64,000 bases of DNA from Bacteroidota bacterium (GTDB lineage: Bacteria > Bacteroidota > Bacteroidia > Bacteroidales > Porphyromonadaceae), in the NCBI GenBank assembly GCA_023395395.1, contig JAEWZH010000012.1, forward strand, positions 1-64,000, read 5' to 3'. The position numbers and the translations under genes were made by a program. Position 1 is the first letter of the stretch; every line of letters starts with the position of its first letter. This document shows positions 59,869-64,000 of this stretch, in pieces. The notes beneath the pieces were generated by a model. The model was not told where the DNA came from. It saw nothing but the letters and a program-made list of their open reading frames with translations, and made no database searches.

Positions 59869-61152
59869 TTATTTCTTTTGCTTACTCTTTGCAAATAGTT
59901 TCTCTGTATATAGGCGTGCCTCAGCGAGGATTGCCTCCTCTCCCGGCACTTTACGGTTGCGCATCAGTATCTTGCCGTCTACCATCAGGGTATTTACAGC
60001 ACTCCCATTAGCCGAATTGACCACGTTGCTCACCAAGTCGTGACAAGGGGTCATCTCAGGTATATCTAGGTCAAGGAGGGCGAGGTCAGCTAGTTTTCCC
60101 TCTTCTATCCTCCCGGCATCTAGCCTTAGGATGTCAGCGCCCGCCGAAGTCCCTGCTCCAAATACATCCTGTGCTTTGCCCGCTTTGGGATCTCCCGACC
60201 ACGCTTTGGCGAGGAAGCTGGTGAGCTTCATTGCCGTAAACATATCGAGATTATTGCTACTGGAGGTGCCGTCGGTACCAATACCCACTCGGATACCCTT
60301 TGACCACATCTCCTCTAGCTTGAAGCGGTAACCACTTGCGAGCTTCATATTAGAGGCAGGGTTATGCACACACGCCACACCGTGATCCGCTAGTATTTGT
60401 AGCTCCTCGCTATCCATCCATAGCGAGTGGGCTAGTACAAGGTTGGGCGAAAGCACTCCTAGTTGCTTCAGATAGCGCACAGGCGTCATCCCATATTCCT
60501 TGATGCTATTGTCCACCTCGCCCTTAGTCTCAGAGAGATGAAGGTGCACCAATACATCATTAGCTCTGGCGAAGTCGTGCGTGTACTGAAGCATCGGTCC
60601 TGTAACGGTATAAATAGCATGGGGCCCAACGGAAAATTGCACCCTCTCTGAATAGTGCTTAAACTCCTCGAGATACCGCTCCATATTCCGCTTATCCAGC
60701 TCGGCTCGCTCGGGATTACCCTGATCAAAGACGGTGTAAGAGATATTGCCCCTTAGCCCCATCTCATCTACTGCTCTAGCAGTCCCATGAGGAAAGGAAT
60801 ACATATCGAGAAAAGCCGTCGTACCACTCTTGATCATCTCGAGACAAGCCAGCTTGGTACCGATATAGACATCCTCCTCATCCATGTGTGCCTCCACCGG
60901 CCAAATCATGTTATTGAGCCAATCCATGAGGTCGAGGTCGTCACCATAGCCACGGAAAAAGGTCATTGCCGCATGGGTGTGGCAATTTGCCAACCCCGGT
61001 ATCACTGCCATACGGCTGGCATCGATCACCTCAGCCCCCTCGGCTACAAGCCCCTCTCCGATACCAGAGATTCTATTGCCTTCCACCAAAATATCCCTCC
61101 GCATCCCATCAGGATGCAGAGGTTTTTGAATTAGTATCTTGCTATTATTCAT
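59869..61152 (-). CDS. mtaD: Amidohydrolase, S-adenosylhomocysteine/methylthioadenosine deaminase-like
   Basis: 427 aa of the TRZ/ATZ amidohydrolase group. Metal ligands NCHTHAAMTFFRG (HxH), the second-shell HLHLSETK (about His in HLHLSE) and GTDGTSSSNNLDM (Asp) are visible. The WPVEAHMDEEDVYIG segment is typical of 5-methylthioadenosine/SAH deaminases. ATG 61152 is used; an open frame to 61245 would overlap the M20 gene by 100 bp. At 61152 the overlap is 8 bp. The next gene, punA, supports a role in purine recovery. The symbol is by family, not proven. Confidence 0.85.
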   Translation of the reverse strand: MNNSKILIQKPLHPDGMRRDILVEGNRISGIGEGLVAEGAEVIDASRMAVIPGLANCHTHAAMTFFRGYGDDLDLMDWLNNMIWPVEAHMDEEDVYIGTKLACLEMIKSGTTAFLDMYSFPHGTARAVDEMGLRGNISYTVFDQGNPERAELDKRNMERYLEEFKHYSERVQFSVGPHAIYTVTGPMLQYTHDFARANDVLVHLHLSETKGEVDNSIKEYGMTPVRYLKQLGVLSPNLVLAHSLWMDSEELQILADHGVACVHNPASNMKLASGYRFKLEEMWSKGIRVGIGTDGTSSSNNLDMFTAMKLTSFLAKAWSGDPKAGKAQDVFGAGTSAGADILRLDAGRIEEGKLADLALLDLDIPEMTPCHDLVSNVVNSANGSAVNTLMVDGKILMRNRKVPGEEAILAEARLYTEKLFAKSKQKK

Positions 61153-62524
61153 CGTGTCCGTATCTAGCGTAGAACTCTGCCACCGTACGTATGCCGAGGT
61201 GGAAGTTTTCCAGAGGGAAGTTTTCATTAGGAGAGTGGATGGCATCGCTACCTAGACCAAAGCCCATCAGGATACTCTTCACACCCAGCACACGCTCAAA
61301 TGTGGCGATGATAGGGATACTACCGCCGGAGCGCACCGCCAGAGGCTTTTTGCCAAAGGTGGCTTGATACGCCTCTTCAGCCACCTTGTAAATAGGCAAG
61401 TCACTTGGGCAGAGATATGGCGTACCACCATGGAGATATTCTACTTTTACATCTACATGCTCAGGGGCTAGAGACTTCACATAGTCGATAAATGCTTGAG
61501 CTATTTTCTTCTCATCCTGATTAGCGACCAGTCGGGTAGAGACCTTGGCAAAAGCCTTGCTCGGAAGGATGGTCTTGGCACCCTCCCCCTGATATCCGCC
61601 CCAGATACCGCAGAGGTCAAAGCTAGGGCGACTCCCTGTACGTTCAAGAGTGTGATACCCTTCCTCTCCATAGAGCGCCTTTACGCCAATCTCTTTTTTG
61701 TACTTCTTCTCATTGAAAGGCGTTTTGGCGGTCATTGCCCTATCAGTATCTGTGAGCTCTACCACATCGTCGTAAAAACCAGGGATAGTCACCCTCCCTT
61801 TCTCATCACGCATCTTTGCGATGATGTTGCAAAGCTCATTCAGAGGATTCCCCACAGCGCCGCCATAGATACCTGAGTGGAGATCATGGCTTGGCCCGGT
61901 CACCTCAATCTGCCAGTAGCAAAGCCCGCGAAGACCTGTCGTCATCGATGGGTGCTTTATACTCAGCATCCCAGTATCACTCACGAGGATATAGTCGCTC
62001 TTGAGCAACCTCTTATTTTTCTTGCAAAATGCCTCTAGGCTTGGCGAACCAATCTCCTCCTCACCCTCTAGCATTACCTTGACATTACACTTGAGGAGTC
62101 CTAGCTTGATAGCAGTCTCCAGCCCCTTTACTTGGCACATAGTCTGTCCCTTGTCGTCATCAGCACCACGAGCATAGATGATACCATCACGCACCTCCGG
62201 TTCAAATGCCGGGGACTTCCATAGCTCAAGTGGCTCCGGAGGCATCACATCATAGTGCCCATATACGAGCACGGTAGGATACTTGGGATTGAGTTTCTTC
62301 TCGGCGTATACTACCGGATTGCCCTTGGTAGGCATCACCTGAGCCTTGTCCATACCGCTCTTCAATAGCAGTTTGCGCCAATGTTCAGCACATCTCTCCA
62401 TGTCGGGTTTGTGCTGGCTTTGAGAACTCACTGATGGGATGCGGATGAGCTCAAACAGCTCCTCTAGAAAACGTCCCTTGTTTTCCTCTACATACTGGTT
62501 AATCTTTGGATTGGACTTACTCAT
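61145..62524 (-). CDS. M20 family dipeptidase
   Basis: 459-aa di-zinc peptidase resembling carnosinase/CNDP-type dipeptidases. Zinc ligands: LVYGHYDVMPPEPL (His and Asp), ARGADDDKGQ (bridging Asp), LEGEEEIGSPS (Glu pair), DTGM and a C-terminal His (DAIHSPNE). The lid domain insertion (about 200-320) mediates dimerisation. Cleaves dipeptides in the cytoplasm, matching the peptide-based metabolism suggested by DPP7 and the POT carrier. The 628-bp gap upstream holds a palindromic repeat and no other gene that I can see. Confidence 0.93.
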   Translation of the reverse strand: MSKSNPKINQYVEENKGRFLEELFELIRIPSVSSQSQHKPDMERCAEHWRKLLLKSGMDKAQVMPTKGNPVVYAEKKLNPKYPTVLVYGHYDVMPPEPLELWKSPAFEPEVRDGIIYARGADDDKGQTMCQVKGLETAIKLGLLKCNVKVMLEGEEEIGSPSLEAFCKKNKRLLKSDYILVSDTGMLSIKHPSMTTGLRGLCYWQIEVTGPSHDLHSGIYGGAVGNPLNELCNIIAKMRDEKGRVTIPGFYDDVVELTDTDRAMTAKTPFNEKKYKKEIGVKALYGEEGYHTLERTGSRPSFDLCGIWGGYQGEGAKTILPSKAFAKVSTRLVANQDEKKIAQAFIDYVKSLAPEHVDVKVEYLHGGTPYLCPSDLPIYKVAEEAYQATFGKKPLAVRSGGSIPIIATFERVLGVKSILMGFGLGSDAIHSPNENFPLENFHLGIRTVAEFYARYGHDE

Positions 62525-62730
62525 AACTTAGTCGGTCTCGGATTATTATGGTTATTAAATATTGTCTGTGACAACCCCTCCAATCCCAAAGTTACTCATT
62601 TTCTCCTAAATAGACTTCCCGATGCAGAAAATCCTTGAGGTAATCGCCACCAAAACACAGTCGATGAGAGGAAAGAATTGCCCCCTGTTTACTGATAGGA
62701 CAAGCCATTGACCTATCTCACTTGACGACT

Positions 62731-62855
62731 CTCTATAGAGGAGATTGGCATTTAATATATATCAATTGCTTCGATTAGTATATATTAAACGGGAATATTA
62801 GTATATATTAAATAAGGAGATTAGTATATATTAAATGCCAATCTCCTCTATAGAG
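62731..62855. repeat. Palindromic element with 31-bp perfect arms enclosing four 23-bp-phased AT boxes
   Basis: Arms 62731-62761 and 62825-62855 are perfectly complementary and begin with CTCTATAGAG; weaker pairing continues outward to about 62715 and 62871. Between and overlapping them, TTAGTATATATTAAA occurs at 62775, 62798 and 62821, with a diverged copy (ttaatatatatcaat) at 62752: four boxes, 23 bp apart. The rest of the gap 62525-63152 shows no gene. Confidence 0.9.
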
Positions 62856-63152
62856 GGCGGTCAAGAGAGATTCTATTTAGGTTCCCGTCCGATACTGATT
62901 TCTGTCATCAGGTAGATATGCGGATACTCGGTCTATGGTACTTAATACGGATGTCCCAACTTGAATTTTGGATGGCGCTTATCGAGCCGTCAAATGGCGG
63001 TAGTGCGACCGATGATTAACTTCTATCTATTGCTAAATGTGTGTTGGGTGTATTATCTGCGTGTGAAAAAGCAGCAATTAACATTTGCGGCTCAAATTAT
63101 TAACTCTCTTTATGTTAATCATATCCGGGAAAATAAGTACCTTGCACTCGTT

Positions 63153-64000
63153 ATGAAGAAGTGGACACTTTGGTTGATCGTTGGCGCAATGGCGTTGGCA
63201 TTCATTGGGTTGCTTACCTTGCAGCTCAATTATGTCGATACGGTCAATAGGTTCCGCAATGAACAATTTGACAGCAAGGTGCGACAGGCGCTTTCTTCTG
63301 TGAGTCAAGATGCTGAGCGTGCAGAGCTTTCGAGATTGATTTCGGAGAAATTGAATTTTGTGACCGACCCTTCGTTGCTCGCCTTTGACAACCTTTCCTC
63401 CACTACTCATACACAGTCTGATAGTATTCGATTTAATCTCGACCAACTCCCACAGGACCCATTTAGACTGGGGAAAGGGACTCTAGGAGACAATCGAGTA
63501 CAGGTCATCTCCCGTCAGTTGATGGAAGCTCTTACCAATCGCTACGATGAAGTGCGAGAGATGGTGATACAGATGGCAATGGAGTCGGTACGGGATAATA
63601 CCCCGTTGCCTATCTATGAGCGCATATCCGAACGAGAGCTAGACGTGCTGCTCAATTACTACCTCTCCAATAATGGTATTACCATACCCTATATATATGA
63701 GGTAGAGGACAAAAACCATCGGGTGCATTACAGTAGCGGAAAGATTCCTCCGGATCGAGGCGGTTCGACTTACTCACAGGTTATATTTCCGTATGACAAT
63801 CCTTCACGGATGTACTTTGTAAAGGTCTACTTTCCGACCAAGGATCAGGAAATTCGCAGTTCGCTTGACTTTATCATCCCTTCGGCGATATTTACGGTGT
63901 TGCTCTTCGTTGTATTTGTGGTGACGATTGCTTCAATTTTCAGACAGAAGAAGTTAGAGGAGATGCGCAAGGACTTCGTCAATAATATGACGCACGAACT
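63153..64000 (+). CDS. Sensor histidine kinase, RprX-like (cut by window end)
   Basis: 282 codons are in the window, read from ATG 63153 to the last base without a stop. An N-terminal transmembrane helix (WLIVGAMALAFIGLLTLQL, about 7-25), a periplasmic sensor of about 215 residues, a second helix (about 244-264), then a short linker into the HisKA domain with KDFVNNMTHEL, where the His is the phosphorylated residue. The frame ends there; the kinase domain lies beyond the window. Architecture fits Bacteroidetes RprX-type sensors; ligand unknown. Confidence 0.88.
   Translation, partial: MKKWTLWLIVGAMALAFIGLLTLQLNYVDTVNRFRNEQFDSKVRQALSSVSQDAERAELSRLISEKLNFVTDPSLLAFDNLSSTTHTQSDSIRFNLDQLPQDPFRLGKGTLGDNRVQVISRQLMEALTNRYDEVREMVIQMAMESVRDNTPLPIYERISERELDVLLNYYLSNNGITIPYIYEVEDKNHRVHYSSGKIPPDRGGSTYSQVIFPYDNPSRMYFVKVYFPTKDQEIRSSLDFIIPSAIFTVLLFVVFVVTIASIFRQKKLEEMRKDFVNNMTHE

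Noticed and set aside
63078..63446. Minus-strand 122-codon frame near the right end
   Set aside because: Antisense to the histidine kinase N terminus, whose plus-strand frame stays open to the window end with clear membrane helices and an H-box.

Overview
The window looks like chromosomal DNA from a Bacteroidales bacterium, most plausibly a Porphyromonas-like member. This rests on: a SprA/Sov type IX secretion translocon gene behind ruvA; an S46 dipeptidyl-peptidase of the DPP7 type; Bacteroidetes-only families (DUF4254, DUF4831, DUF4369/thioredoxin-like lipoproteins); and promoters of the Bacteroidetes form (TTTG, 19-20 bp, TAnnTTTG). Species assignment is inference, since no 16S gene is present.

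Layout. 1-1.7 kb is an AT-rich accessory edge with a C39/VKOR-like gene cut short at a poly-T tract, followed by a 22-bp-period repeat array. 1.7-5.2 kb holds DUF4254, a family 9 glycosyltransferase, an aquaporin and an L,D-transpeptidase. 5.24-5.76 kb is an AT-rich gap with a cluster of DnaA-box-like sites, a candidate replication origin. 5.8-14.2 kb carries a U32 protease/RlhA-like gene, a small AT-rich insert (radical-SAM stub and PH-domain protein) and the overlapping tsaE-Imm17-TPR-thioredoxin-like-yifB run. 14.3-21.1 kb carries tRNA-Cys, ruvA and the large sprA gene. 21.1-29.4 kb is on the minus strand: an exonuclease-like protein, proS and a complete biotin operon bioB-A-F-G-C-D. A terminator-like hairpin sits directly before bioB and a 101-aa leader-like gene before that. 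29.4-45.4 kb, still minus, has a POT transporter, DUF4831, alpha-2-macroglobulin, TPR protein, rsgA, frr, aroK, DPP7, tRNA-His, a lipoprotein, a metal ABC permease and a Cys-rich protein; pyrH follows at 45.5-46.2 kb. 46.6-59 kb is mainly one plus-strand run (acyl-CoA ligase, RNA methyltransferase, ispD, recG, mnmG, uvrC, dtd, mazG-like, deoC, aroA). 59-62.5 kb, minus, holds purine nucleoside phosphorylase, an SAH/MTA-deaminase-like amidohydrolase and an M20 dipeptidase. The window ends inside a sensor histidine kinase gene.

Most of the content is housekeeping: translation quality control (tsaE, proS, frr, rsgA, dtd, mnmG), DNA repair (ruvA, recG, uvrC), shikimate, isoprenoid and biotin synthesis, nucleoside breakdown, peptide use and envelope functions. 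The non-ordinary signal is in the gaps. First, five intergenic loci carry phased arrays with a 22- or 23-bp period. Three of them share the palindromic core TCTATAGA in four exactly 22-bp-spaced copies, upstream of pyrH, upstream of frr, and as a perfect 41-bp-arm palindrome upstream of the DUF4831 gene. Second, three parS-like ParB sites (core CACGTGAAAC) lie within 4.6 kb in ispD, mnmG and the mnmG-uvrC gap, which together with the DnaA-box cluster suggests the window is origin-proximal. Third, the bio operon appears to be reached only through a terminator-like hairpin, suggesting attenuation.
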